Positions 43,385 through 52,268 of a stretch of DNA of 64,000 nt are shown here, one piece after another. The notes below the pieces were generated by a model. The model did no database searches, was not told where the DNA came from, and saw only the letters and a program-made list of their open reading frames with translations. The first letter of the stretch is position 1, and the number at the start of each line of letters is the position of its first letter. The stretch spans positions 1 to 64,000 of the forward strand of contig JBIKTM010000002.1 of the NCBI GenBank assembly GCA_044348085.1, read 5' to 3'. The position numbers were made by a program, and so were the translations under genes. The DNA is from Verrucolacustris sp044348085 (GTDB lineage Bacteria > Verrucomicrobiota > Verrucomicrobiia > Methylacidiphilales > Verrucolacustridaceae).

Positions 43385-44518
43385 CTACTCACTTTTCTGC
43401 TCCCCGCCACTTTCAGGGACAACCGCGTTTGTTTCAGAAGTCGGTTGTGGAGGAGTGACTGCGGCTCGCGGATACGGCCACATGATAAACTCGCTTCGGT
43501 CAAACCACGGTCCCGAGGGCATGATCAGAGCCGATCCCACCCACTCCGCCCCTACCTTCGATCGAATGGGAAAATAACCCGTTGCCCCAAGTAGGGCGGA
43601 CTGCTGAGGCCCAGCTAACAAAAACTCCAAAAAACGGAACGCTACATCTTTTTTTAATGACTCCTCTCTTACCCCCATCACCTCAAAATCCACAACCGTA
43701 CCCGCTGGCAACGCAGACCAGCGGATCAGACCCCCACCCGCCTGTGGATCTAAGACGAGCCTCCAGGCAGGGAGATAACTCAACTGCACACTCCCATTCT
43801 TTAATCCGTCCCAACACTCCTGCTCCGAAGCCAACTTGCCGCTTAAGGTGGCCTCGACCTGCTGCCGTGCCATCTGCTGGGTTGTCTCTCCGCCCAGATT
43901 GATCGGTTTACCCTGTGACTTAAGCCAAATTGCGCCCATTAGATCTGGATCGCTCGGAAAAAGCGACTGGGGCTCGCCAGCCCAACGAGCGGGAGCGGCC
44001 AAAGCCACCTTGTGTGGAGTTCCAGGTGCCACTTTTTTCATAAAAAACCAGGGGCTAATTCTCCAAGGCCGGCTTTTAACACCCGTGGGGTCGAAAGCTT
44101 GTCCTTGGAATACTGGATTGATTCCGTCCAGAGGCACTCGCCCTGTAAGATCAGCCCAAGAAAATATCTGGCTCAAAGGTTGGAAAGTCCGTGCTTTGAT
44201 CAAGTACACATCTCCATCCGACGGCCAGGATCCGTCTGAACCCCTTTCTAAAAGCCGTAAATCTATCTTTGGGTTTCCCGATCCACTCGAAAAGGTATCC
44301 AGCCACAAAGCAGGAATCGCTGGTCCCTCCTGATAAACCACCAGTTTGGATGGAAGCTGAAAAAGGGATGGTGCTGACGGGGCGGGCAACCTTTCAGGCT
44401 CAACCCCACCCGCTCCGAATCTTTGGCCCAGCCCAAATCCTAAGGCCAAGGCCAGCAGAAGCCCTACCCCAACTATCCCTGGGACGCGGGAATCTGGTTT
44501 ATTTTCTAAAGGCTTCAC
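43385..44518 (-). CDS. Membrane-anchored solute-binding-like protein
   Basis: 377 aa from the GTG at 44518 (GGAGAAGG precedes it). One N-terminal TM (IVGVGLLLALALGFGLGQRF) anchors a periplasmic two-lobe domain that resembles type 2 periplasmic binding proteins (spermidine/putrescine type): DVYLIKARTFQPLSQIF, CWDGLKNGSVQLSYLPAWR, DVAFRFLEFLLAGPQQSALL. No ABC permease or ATPase is adjacent for import. The C-terminus is Pro/Glu/Ser-rich. Substrate unknown; a domain search of structures would decide. Divergent from the membrane-protein gene at 44598. Confidence 0.65.
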   Translation of the reverse strand: MKPLENKPDSRVPGIVGVGLLLALALGFGLGQRFGAGGVEPERLPAPSAPSLFQLPSKLVVYQEGPAIPALWLDTFSSGSGNPKIDLRLLERGSDGSWPSDGDVYLIKARTFQPLSQIFSWADLTGRVPLDGINPVFQGQAFDPTGVKSRPWRISPWFFMKKVAPGTPHKVALAAPARWAGEPQSLFPSDPDLMGAIWLKSQGKPINLGGETTQQMARQQVEATLSGKLASEQECWDGLKNGSVQLSYLPAWRLVLDPQAGGGLIRWSALPAGTVVDFEVMGVREESLKKDVAFRFLEFLLAGPQQSALLGATGYFPIRSKVGAEWVGSALIMPSGPWFDRSEFIMWPYPRAAVTPPQPTSETNAVVPESGGEQKSE

Positions 44519-44597
44519 GCTTCTACCTTCTCCCAAAAACCCACTGCAGGAAAGTCGCAAGGTTGTCCTTTGGCTGTGCACTGGGCATAAAGGAGCT

Positions 44598-45185
44598 ATG
44601 CCACAAACCGACCAAAAGATTGCCCTTTGGATGGATCAGCTTCGTCGAATGCGCGAGATGCAGTACGCCTACCACAAAAGGTTCTTCCACGGCCTCTACT
44701 TCTTTCTCGTGCTGGTGATCGCCTGCCTTCTTTGGGACAGTCCTGTATCTCTTGCCCTTGTTCCCCTGCTCGTCATCACCGCTGGAACCCAGTCCTGTTT
44801 CTATCTCCACTTTGTCGACTTCGCCCGCATCCACGCTCGCTTTGTAGAGGGTCGTTTGAACAAGACCTTGGGGAAAGGCACGCTCGTCGGATCCGAAATC
44901 GAAGATCTCTACTTCTATCCGATCGATGTTCCAAAGATCGGGGGCTTTGTCCCCACGGCGCCTCTCCGTTTTTTCAGCTTCTTCACCCTGCACTGGGTCA
45001 TCCTATGGCTCGGCCTTGCGGCTTTTGCCCTCTGGCGCCTTCTCCCCATGATGGGGTCGTGTGGCCAAAATTATCTGAGCCTGCTCGGTCTCTGGGCTGC
45101 CCTGAACTTTATCTACCTCGCCTGGTTTTTTTATCGCAAACAGGCTTCCAACACAGTGAAGCAATATCTGGGCAAAGTCCGTTAA
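44598..45185 (+). CDS. Four-TM membrane protein, unknown function
   Basis: 195 aa. Hydrophobic segments at about residues 33-48, 50-70, 125-145 and 155-178, with charged loops (RIHARFVEGRLNKTLGKG, IEDLYFYPIDVPKIGGF). I recognise no domain. It is 53 bp upstream of the ABC exporter on the same strand, so it may belong with the export system. Confidence 0.7.
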   Translation: MPQTDQKIALWMDQLRRMREMQYAYHKRFFHGLYFFLVLVIACLLWDSPVSLALVPLLVITAGTQSCFYLHFVDFARIHARFVEGRLNKTLGKGTLVGSEIEDLYFYPIDVPKIGGFVPTAPLRFFSFFTLHWVILWLGLAAFALWRLLPMMGSCGQNYLSLLGLWAALNFIYLAWFFYRKQASNTVKQYLGKVR

Positions 45186-45238
45186 ATATTTTGGCTTACG
45201 CATTCGACCTTCCGGTCATTTTTCCGTAATCTAGAACC

Positions 45239-47065
45239 GTGAATCAACTACGGCGCGTTCTGGCCTTTGGCCTTCCTTTTCTCCGGCCTTATCGCTCCCG
45301 CTTCATGGCGGCAGTCCTTTTGGCGCTCTTATTTGGAGTGACCAACGGCGCCTTTGTCTTGGCCACCAAAACCCTTTTTGAACGACTAAGCCCGCCTCCT
45401 CTGGCTCCTGGTCAGGTGGACCCCCAAGCTTTGGCCTCCCGCTTCTCCGCGGACTTTGCGGAAATCATGGAAAAAGTGCTCCCCCGTTCCGGCCAACCCA
45501 TCACCCCCCTGCAGATCGCCGGAGCTGTCCTCTTTCTTCCCCTCCTCATGTTGGTTCGGGCAGGCACCAGCTACCTCAGTGCTTACTGCATGACTTGGGT
45601 CAGTACCCGAGTCGTCCGAGATATGCAGATTCGGGTCCTTGAAAAACTTCACTCGTTATCTCTGGACTACTTTAATAAATCCACCTTGGGAGACCTCACT
45701 ACCCACATTTCTGGTGATACCCGGCGCATCTTTGATGCCATGAACAACGGCTTCAGCGACCTCATCAAGGAACCGTTTACGCTTTTGAGCATTCTCGCCG
45801 GCATGATTATTATCGACGCCCGCCTTACCCTCGCAGCCATGGTGATTCTACCATTGGTGATTCTTCCCATTCTAGTGGTTGGCAACCGTTTGAAACGTCT
45901 GGCTCGTAAGACACTTTCCGTTGGCATCAGCCAAGGAAGCGGTCTGATCGAGGCCTTATGTGGCATACGTCTGATCAAGGCATACGGACTGGAAGATTTT
46001 CAGCTCGACCGATATCGGCGAGAAAGCCTGGAACTGGTCAATCTCGAAGTGAAGAAGACTCAGGCTGGCAAACTGGTGAACCCGGTAATTGAAGTCGTCA
46101 GCACCCTTGGGCTGGGTGCCTTCATCATCGTTGTCTTTGCAACGCACCAGTCCGTCTCCGATTTTGTGGGCTTCCTCACGGGTCTTATTATGCTTCCGAA
46201 CCCGGTCAAGCGTCTGGCTCAGATGCACGTCGATCTGATCTCAGCCACCGTGAGTTGCGATCGCCTCGAGAGTTTTCTCGCCCTTAACCCAAGTGTTCAA
46301 GAACCCTCCATGCCCACCCCGATTGTTCTACTGCGGAGTGAATTGACTTTTGAGAAGGTCTACCTCGATTACGGACACAAGCACGTTCTGCAGGATATCG
46401 ATCTCAGGATTCCTAAGGGATACAAACTAGGCCTCGCTGGAGCCAGCGGTTCCGGCAAAAGCAGCTTGATCAATCTTCTGCCCCGATTTTACGCACCTAC
46501 CTCAGGCAGGATTCTGTGGGACGGTCGGGACCTGCGCACCATTCACTCCCGAGAATTGCGCTCCCAAATTGCTTTGGTCAGTCAGGATGTCGTTCTTTTT
46601 GACGGAACAGTCGAAGAAAACATCAGTTTGGGTCGCTTAGGAGCCACCCGCTCCGAAATCGAAGAAGCTGCACGAAAAGCTTTTGCGCATGACTTCATCC
46701 AAGGCCTGTCCAGAGGATATGAAACCCGGGTCGGCGAACGCGGAGTCATGCTTTCCGGCGGCCAAAAAGCCCGGATCAGCCTGGCTCGGGCCTTTCTCCG
46801 AAATGCACCCATTCTCATCCTCGACGAGGCAACAGCCGCCCTGGATGCCGACTCTGAAGCGGAAGTTCAAAAGACGATTGATCAACTCGAAGAAGGCCGC
46901 ACCGTCCTCTGTATCGCCCATCGTCTTTCTACTTTAGCCAATATGGATGAAATCATCGTACTGGAAACTGGTCGTATTGTGGAACGCGGAACATTTTCTG
47001 CCCTGCTTACTAGCAAAGGCCTTTTTGCTTCTATGGCTGCCCAACAGGGCATCATTTCTGCCTGA
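45239..47065 (+). CDS. MsbA-type ABC exporter (permease-ATPase fusion)
   Basis: 608 aa half-transporter. The ABC-1 exporter domain (residues ~15-330, six TMs) is followed by a nucleotide-binding domain: Walker A GASGSGKSSLINL, Q loop IALVSQDVVLFDG, signature MLSGGQKARISLARA, Walker B PILILDEATAALD, H loop CIAHRLSTLANMD. It flips lipid A, glycolipid or another lipid-linked substrate; MsbA-like is the best match but no specificity can be fixed. Starts at GTG. The next gene (a glycosyltransferase) begins 6 bp after its stop, so the pair is likely one unit, as in lipid or glycan export. Confidence 0.93.
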   Translation: MNQLRRVLAFGLPFLRPYRSRFMAAVLLALLFGVTNGAFVLATKTLFERLSPPPLAPGQVDPQALASRFSADFAEIMEKVLPRSGQPITPLQIAGAVLFLPLLMLVRAGTSYLSAYCMTWVSTRVVRDMQIRVLEKLHSLSLDYFNKSTLGDLTTHISGDTRRIFDAMNNGFSDLIKEPFTLLSILAGMIIIDARLTLAAMVILPLVILPILVVGNRLKRLARKTLSVGISQGSGLIEALCGIRLIKAYGLEDFQLDRYRRESLELVNLEVKKTQAGKLVNPVIEVVSTLGLGAFIIVVFATHQSVSDFVGFLTGLIMLPNPVKRLAQMHVDLISATVSCDRLESFLALNPSVQEPSMPTPIVLLRSELTFEKVYLDYGHKHVLQDIDLRIPKGYKLGLAGASGSGKSSLINLLPRFYAPTSGRILWDGRDLRTIHSRELRSQIALVSQDVVLFDGTVEENISLGRLGATRSEIEEAARKAFAHDFIQGLSRGYETRVGERGVMLSGGQKARISLARAFLRNAPILILDEATAALDADSEAEVQKTIDQLEEGRTVLCIAHRLSTLANMDEIIVLETGRIVERGTFSALLTSKGLFASMAAQQGIISA

Positions 47066-47071
47066 CCTCGG

Positions 47072-47923
47072 ATGGAAATCTCCATCGTCACCCCTTGTTT
47101 TAATTCGATCCGCTGGATCGAACTGTGTGTCCGTTCGGTTCGGCATGCCCTCCATGGGCGCTCCTACGAGCATATTGTCTGCGACGGTGGTAGCTCGGAC
47201 GGCACCCTGGAATATATCCGCCAACAAAACGACATCCGACTGATTCCTGGCCCAGACAAGGGTATGTATGACGCCCTGAACAAGGGCATGGCTACCGCAC
47301 GCGGCCGAATCCTCGGACACTTGAACGCCGATGAGCAGTACGATCGCGCAGGGCTAGCCCACGCCCTGCAAAAATTCGACCAATCCAAGGCCGACGCTGT
47401 CTTCGGCCCCACCATCATGCTCGATGAGCACCTGAACTTTCTCTACCTCTTCAACCAGATCACCATCCCCCGCCCGATCGACGCCGATTACCAGATGCCC
47501 GTCCAAACCTGCTCCCTTCTCTACCACCGCCATGTATGGGAACGGGAATCTTTTCCCTCGGAATTCCGCATGGCGGGCGATCATGTCTGGATTCGCCGCC
47601 AGTTTCACAAGGGATGGAAACTTGCATCAGTTCGGCGCCCCATAGGCCTCTTTGTTTGGCACCCGGATCAGCTGGCCCCACGCCACATCGGCGGAAAACG
47701 AGAAAACCCCAATCCCGATGTGAACCGAAAATCCTTTTCCATCAAGCTTGCCAAGCTGGTGTATCGTCTCCGCAATCTCTGCGCCGGCGCGACGATTCCG
47801 TCACGACTTCTTTACTATGAGGTGATGACCTCTTCCGGTTTTGCAGAACTGCGCCGGCAACCATGGCCTCGACTCAAAATGCCCAAGGATGTGAAACGGC
47901 GTCTAGCGCCATCCCGTCACTGA
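47072..47923 (+). CDS. Glycosyltransferase family 2
   Basis: 283 aa GT-A enzyme. EISIVTPCFNSIRWIELCVRS, the acidic HIVCDGGSSDGTLEY, GPDKGMYDALNKGMATA, LNADEQYD and a C-terminal basic tail (KDVKRRLAPSRH). The DGGSSDGT pattern with NADE resembles WcaA/WbbL-type sugar transferases. The acceptor is unknown. Coupled to the ABC exporter. The 3' end overlaps the convergent SGNH gene by 7 bp. Confidence 0.9.
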   Translation: MEISIVTPCFNSIRWIELCVRSVRHALHGRSYEHIVCDGGSSDGTLEYIRQQNDIRLIPGPDKGMYDALNKGMATARGRILGHLNADEQYDRAGLAHALQKFDQSKADAVFGPTIMLDEHLNFLYLFNQITIPRPIDADYQMPVQTCSLLYHRHVWERESFPSEFRMAGDHVWIRRQFHKGWKLASVRRPIGLFVWHPDQLAPRHIGGKRENPNPDVNRKSFSIKLAKLVYRLRNLCAGATIPSRLLYYEVMTSSGFAELRRQPWPRLKMPKDVKRRLAPSRH

Positions 47924-49062
47924 CGTTTTGATTTGGTGGGAAGCTCAATTCCTCCCTTTGTTTGCAAAAGGGCCTCTGCAACCAATCGGTGCCCCTCCTC
48001 GTTCCAGTGAGCATCGTTCTTCCAATAATACTTTTGAATGATTTGATCAGCTGGCTCTTGGTTTACAAAAACCGGAAAAAGGCTGACGAACTGGGCTCCG
48101 TTTTCATACGCCCAAGCTGCCCACTCCGTCTCAGCACGCGATGGCTTGCTTCCTGCCTTCACCTGCTGAGGCCATGGATAAACTACCAACGTCAAAGGCA
48201 CTCCCAGCTTCTTGAGCTCTTGGGCCAATAGGGTCATCTCCGACTTAGTCCGAGCCAGGCCTTTTTCCACCAGCCCTTCATAAGGGCCGCGGTAATCAGG
48301 CCAGCTATAAGCCCATTCTGGAATTGCATCATACTCCGTCACACCGGTGGAGCTCGCGTGCCGACGCCAAGTCAATCGGCTGTTGCGGACAATCGCCCCC
48401 AAAATGACGAAGTTTTTCTCCACATGACTCTCCAGCCAATCGCAAATCGCATCCGCTTTTCCCAATTGTTCTGCTTTTTGTCGAAAGGGCCCGTAGGGAA
48501 CCTGCTGCACCTTTCCATCAGCTCCCTCTTCATAATAAAATTCGTCCTTCAGGTCTGATATGTCCAAGCACAGCACAACTCGGTCGACCTTCAGGCCTTG
48601 GTCTACCAAAAGGCACCTCAGCTTCACCCGCTCTGTTGTGGGACAGTAGGAGGCCACCCCGGCATTCAGAACCTCAACCCCTCGTGGCTTCAGTTCGCCA
48701 GAGATCCTCCCCACAAATGTTTTTTCCCATGGAATTGGGCCCGCTTCCGTGAAGGAGTCCCCGATAAACAAGATCCTTGGTTGGGTCGTTACGACGGAGA
48801 CTTCGCGGATCTCCGCATCTCGTAACCCCATCGAATTGCTATAGTAGATGGCGGAGTATGGTCCGAAAATATCGATCCCTTGGGCATTCGGCTTGATCCC
48901 ATGGTGGAAGAGAGGGTCCGAAATCCTCAGCCCAGGCTTGTCTGCAGGCGGCTTTTTACGGATCCGCAGATAAACTTGGCGCACCCCGAAATCCATTCCC
49001 AAGGCCACCAAGAGCCCAAGCAAGACTGCGAAACCCCGATACGAAACTTTCCCTTGTCTCAA
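47917..49062 (-). CDS. SGNH/GDSL hydrolase, membrane-anchored
   Basis: 381 aa from a TTG start with TAGG a few bases before. One N-terminal TM (AVLLGLLVALGMDFGVRQV), then a SGNH fold: GDSFTEAGPIPWEKTF (Ser in GDSF), ASYCPTTERVKL, and a C-terminal catalytic DAHWNEEGHRLV. Similar anchored SGNH proteins act as acetyl esterases or acetyltransferases on surface glycans. The order here, after SxtJ and DUF5989, is a recurrent cassette: carbamoyltransferase, SxtJ, DUF5989, SGNH. Confidence 0.88.
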   Translation of the reverse strand: MRQGKVSYRGFAVLLGLLVALGMDFGVRQVYLRIRKKPPADKPGLRISDPLFHHGIKPNAQGIDIFGPYSAIYYSNSMGLRDAEIREVSVVTTQPRILFIGDSFTEAGPIPWEKTFVGRISGELKPRGVEVLNAGVASYCPTTERVKLRCLLVDQGLKVDRVVLCLDISDLKDEFYYEEGADGKVQQVPYGPFRQKAEQLGKADAICDWLESHVEKNFVILGAIVRNSRLTWRRHASSTGVTEYDAIPEWAYSWPDYRGPYEGLVEKGLARTKSEMTLLAQELKKLGVPLTLVVYPWPQQVKAGSKPSRAETEWAAWAYENGAQFVSLFPVFVNQEPADQIIQKYYWKNDAHWNEEGHRLVAEALLQTKGGIELPTKSKRQ

Positions 49063-49100
49063 AAAAACCTACTTTTCTGATCTTTAGTACGGATCACCGA

Positions 49101-49298
49101 CTAAAACAAAGTATAAATAAAGGGAGCGGCACCGGTGCCTCCAGCGAGAAGGAGTGCCCCCATCAAAAGAAACGCAAAGAGAATGGGAAGAAGCCACCAC
49201 TTCTTGTTTTCTTTTAAAAATATCCAAAATTCAGCGAAAACCCCACCTCCGGCATTGGCGGCCTGCTCTTCGAACTTAGAGGGTCCTTGGGTGCTCAT
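49101..49298 (-). CDS. DUF5989-family small membrane protein
   Basis: 65 aa. Cytoplasmic N-terminus, then FWIFLKENKKWWLLPILF and a C-terminal TM (LPILFAFLLMGALLLAG) ending GTGAAPFIYTLF, the DUF5989 hallmark. Ends 38 bp before the SGNH start and starts 2 bp past the SxtJ stop. Function unknown; partners with SxtJ and a NodU-type carbamoyltransferase in many genomes. Confidence 0.9.
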   Translation of the reverse strand: MSTQGPSKFEEQAANAGGGVFAEFWIFLKENKKWWLLPILFAFLLMGALLLAGGTGAAPFIYTLF

Positions 49299-49300
49299 CG

Positions 49301-49711
49301 TTAACTTTGTCGAAGATAACTAGCCCCGTCTGTTTTGCCAACCGACCTTTTCCACATCGATGGGCCTTGTGGCATCTTAAGATCTAGCGAGTCATGCCCA
49401 GTGGCGCGCAATAAAAGCCCAATCGGAGTCACAATGCCGTAAAAGATTGCGCCCAACAGGACATGGGAAACCACCCATCCGATCGGATAGGTCAACAGGA
49501 TCAGTCCCACAAATATGGGCCGGATGAGCGGAGGAAAGGCCAACCCAGCGATGGAAATGATGATTGCAATGGCCCAACCGATCTCAACTTCATGCCAATG
49601 TCCGGTCTTTCGTGCGATCGACCAACCCACCAAAGCACAAAAAGCCGGAAACCAGATTCCGGCAAACTGCCGCAGCTGTTTTCGCTCAGGATTCCACTGA
49701 ATTGTGATCAT
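49301..49711 (-). CDS. SxtJ-family membrane protein
   Basis: 136 aa with about three to four TMs (FAGIWFPAFCALVGWSIA, WAIAIIISIAGLAFP, PIFVGLILLTYPIGWVVSHV) and a conserved GIVTPIGLLLRATGHDSL. It is the partner found beside carbamoyltransferases of the saxitoxin and other surface-glycan clusters; its role is unproven. Three bp separate it from the carbamoyltransferase stop. Confidence 0.88.
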   Translation of the reverse strand: MITIQWNPERKQLRQFAGIWFPAFCALVGWSIARKTGHWHEVEIGWAIAIIISIAGLAFPPLIRPIFVGLILLTYPIGWVVSHVLLGAIFYGIVTPIGLLLRATGHDSLDLKMPQGPSMWKRSVGKTDGASYLRQS

Positions 49712-49714
49712 CGT

Positions 49715-51535
49715 TTAGTCCAACTCAAATCCTTTGAGATATTCTGCCCGAGCTGCACCACTGACGCTGGTATTCTCCTCTTTGAGCAGCAGAAAATTGC
49801 CGATCACCAACGCATCCATGTCGGTATTGAGAAAGCAGCGGTACGCTTCTTCGGCGGTACAAACAATTGGCTCTCCCCGAACATTAAAACTCGTATTGAT
49901 AAACACCGGGGAGTCCGTCTTTCTTTCAAAGGCCTCCAAAAGTTTCCGATACCGCGTCCCCAATCCTACCGTCTGCATTCGGGCCGAATAATCCACATGC
50001 GTGATAGCGGGCAAGCTGGATCTCCTCTCCTTCACCCGATCCAGACCCGTCTTTCCGTTGCCCGAGGACTTCTCTCTGTGTTTCTCCAGAACGGGGGCGA
50101 CCACCAGCATATACGGACTGCGGTGCTGCCGGTCGATTTGGAACCAGTCAGCCGCCCTCTCCTCCAGCACCGAGGGTGCAAAAGGCCGGAAGGATTCCCG
50201 AAATTTGATCTTCACGTTCATCTGTGTCTGCATCTTTTCACTTCGGGCATCCCCGAGAATGCTCCTGGCCCCCAGGGCTCGCGGCCCAAACTCCATTTTC
50301 CCGTTTACCCATCCCACCACTTTCTCAGATGCAATCAGGCCAGCCACCTCGTCACATAGTTTGGTCTCATTCGGAATGTGGCGGAATTTCGCCTTTTCCT
50401 TCTCAAGAAAAGCCCGGGTGGACTCATCATCCGGTTCCGGCCCTAGGTATGATCCCTGCATGGAATCTTCAGCCTTCGGAGTGCGCGGCTTTTCGAGGAG
50501 TTGATGCCAGGTAAAGAGAGCTGCTCCCAAGGCTCCCCCAGCATCTCCTGAGGCTGGCTGGATCCAGATATTCTCAAAGGGGCCCTCCCGGAGAATCTTT
50601 CCGTTTCCTACACAGTTAAGAGCCACACCTCCTGCCAGACAAAGGTGTTTCATGCCGGTTAATTCATGCGCATGCCGAGCCATCTTCAGCATCACTTCCT
50701 CCGTCACCACCTGGATCGATGCGGCCAGATCCATTTCCCTTTTTCCAATCGGAGACTCTTTCTTTCGAGGCGGCCCCCCAAAAAGTCCATCAAACTTTTT
50801 CGACGTCATCGTCAATCCACCCGCGTAGTTGAAGTAGGACTGATCCATCCAAATCGACCCATCATCAAAGATCTTCACCAAATGCTTTCGGATCAGATCG
50901 GCATAGATCGGTTCACCATAAGGGGCTAGCCCCATCAGCTTGTATTCGCCGGAATTGACCTTGAATCCGCAGAAGTAGGTAAAGGCAGAATAAAGAAGCC
51001 CCAGAGAATGTGGAAAATGAAGCTCTTTGAGCATTTCGATCCGATTCCCCCGCCCCACCCCGATACTGGCCGTGGCCCACTCCCCTACTCCATCCATCGT
51101 CAGGATAGCCGCATCTTGAAACGGCGAGGGAAAGAAGGCACTGGCCGCATGGGATTCGTGATGACTTGGATAAACAAACGCCTTCTGATAGCCAGGCAGT
51201 TGACCCCGCATCCGCTTCGCTAGGAATAATTTATCCTTAAGCCAAACGGGCACGGCCCGGAGAAAGGAGGAAAAGCCCGCAGGCGCCAATGCGAGATAAG
51301 TCTCAAGAAGTCGGTCAAATTTCTGAAGGGGTTTTTCGTAAAAGCTTACGTAATCCAGATCCGCCGCCTTGATCCCAACCTCTTTCAAACAGTATTCAAC
51401 CGCCTTCGCCGGAAAGACCTCATCATGCTTCCTGCGGGTAAATCTCTCCTCCTGCGCCGCAGCCACAATCTTTCCATCCACCACCAAGGCAGCAGCAGAA
51501 TCATGATAGAAAGCGGAAATTCCGAGAATTTTCAT
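49715..51535 (-). CDS. NodU/CmcH-family carbamoyltransferase
   Basis: 606 aa. N-terminal actin-like (Kae1-type) domain: MKILGISAFYHDSAAAL, AAQEERFTRRKHDEVFP, YPSHHESHAASAFFPS (the HHxxHA metal-site motif), ILTMDGVGEWATAS, HLCLAGGVALNC. The C-terminal domain (EFGPRALGARSILGDAR, FINTSFNVRGEPIVCTAEEAYRCF) completes the enzyme. It transfers a carbamoyl group from carbamoyl phosphate by way of carbamoyl-AMP to a hydroxyl. First gene of the carbamoyl/SxtJ/DUF5989/SGNH set. A surface sugar is the likely acceptor, by context only. Confidence 0.95.
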   Translation of the reverse strand: MKILGISAFYHDSAAALVVDGKIVAAAQEERFTRRKHDEVFPAKAVEYCLKEVGIKAADLDYVSFYEKPLQKFDRLLETYLALAPAGFSSFLRAVPVWLKDKLFLAKRMRGQLPGYQKAFVYPSHHESHAASAFFPSPFQDAAILTMDGVGEWATASIGVGRGNRIEMLKELHFPHSLGLLYSAFTYFCGFKVNSGEYKLMGLAPYGEPIYADLIRKHLVKIFDDGSIWMDQSYFNYAGGLTMTSKKFDGLFGGPPRKKESPIGKREMDLAASIQVVTEEVMLKMARHAHELTGMKHLCLAGGVALNCVGNGKILREGPFENIWIQPASGDAGGALGAALFTWHQLLEKPRTPKAEDSMQGSYLGPEPDDESTRAFLEKEKAKFRHIPNETKLCDEVAGLIASEKVVGWVNGKMEFGPRALGARSILGDARSEKMQTQMNVKIKFRESFRPFAPSVLEERAADWFQIDRQHRSPYMLVVAPVLEKHREKSSGNGKTGLDRVKERRSSLPAITHVDYSARMQTVGLGTRYRKLLEAFERKTDSPVFINTSFNVRGEPIVCTAEEAYRCFLNTDMDALVIGNFLLLKEENTSVSGAARAEYLKGFELD

Positions 51536-51559
51536 GAACTGTTCTAGATTTTAAAAGGT

Positions 51560-52189
51560 CTAGCCCTTGCCAACAACCATCTTTTCAAGTCCCTTGGAGT
51601 TTTTTCCTGCTTCCATAACATTTTTTATCCACCCCTCACGCAAAGCTACACAGAAAAGTTTGAGGCCGACCCGGAGAAGGCTGACCTTGCTGCGCTTTAT
51701 GTCACTCGAGTTGACCGGGACTTCTCGTTTCGGACAACTCACGGCTAGTAGTTTCGCCAGCAACTCGATATCCCAAGCAAACCCGTGGCCATGTAGTCGG
51801 GAAGAAATCTTTTTGAAGATATGGGTGGGAATGAATTTTAAGCCGCACTGGCTGTCGTAGATGCGAGAGTCCAAACATATTCCGACCCAAGTTGCAAAAA
51901 CTCGCCCCGCATAATGTCGGATCAGATCTCGCTTCACGGAGAAGCCCAGCATTTTTATCCTTGAGGCAAACACCGCGTGCCCTCGAGTCCCCCAAGGGTC
52001 AAGGGCAATGAGCAGATAGCTTACCTCATCCGTCATCTCTAGCCCGCGGTTCGCGCCCCAAAGATGCGCTAGAAGTGTAACGCCCAAAGCCACCCAGATG
52101 AGCGCCACTGTTATGGTTTGCAGAACTTTTTGATTGCCAGTTGATTTCACCCGCTGTTTTCTACATTTCGCGATTCTAAACACAAGCAA
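51560..52189 (-). pseudogene. Chimeric remnant of two glycosyltransferase genes
   Basis: A 209-codon ORF starting at TTG that looks like two unrelated ends joined. The N-terminal third (VALIWVALGVTLLAHLWG, NRGLEMTDEVSYLLIALDP) resembles the first TM and TDE loop of an ArnT/PMT-type membrane glycosyltransferase. From about residue 70 on (FASRIKMLGFSVKRDLIRHY, DSRIYDSQCGLKFIP, GFAWDIELLAKLL) it matches the C-terminal part of dolichol-phosphate-sugar GT2 enzymes, without their N-terminal nucleotide-binding and DxD part. The junction is near LDPWGTRGHAVF. A deletion fusing neighbouring genes explains it; a functional small protein cannot be excluded. Confidence 0.75.
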
Positions 52190-52268
52190 ATCACTCTTTA
52201 AAAGACCTGATTTTAGTTCAGTATCCAGAAATGTCGTTGTTTTGTGAATTCAAGAAGGGCTGCACGCA

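Noticed and set aside
43385..44518. Substrate-binding subunit of an ABC importer operon
   Set aside because: No permease or importer ATPase is adjacent; the nearby ABC gene is an exporter-type fusion on the other strand, so import is not supported.
49463..50359. A 298-codon open frame antisense to the carbamoyltransferase/SxtJ genes
   Set aside because: It crosses two well-supported genes and has no domain; treated as a chance frame.
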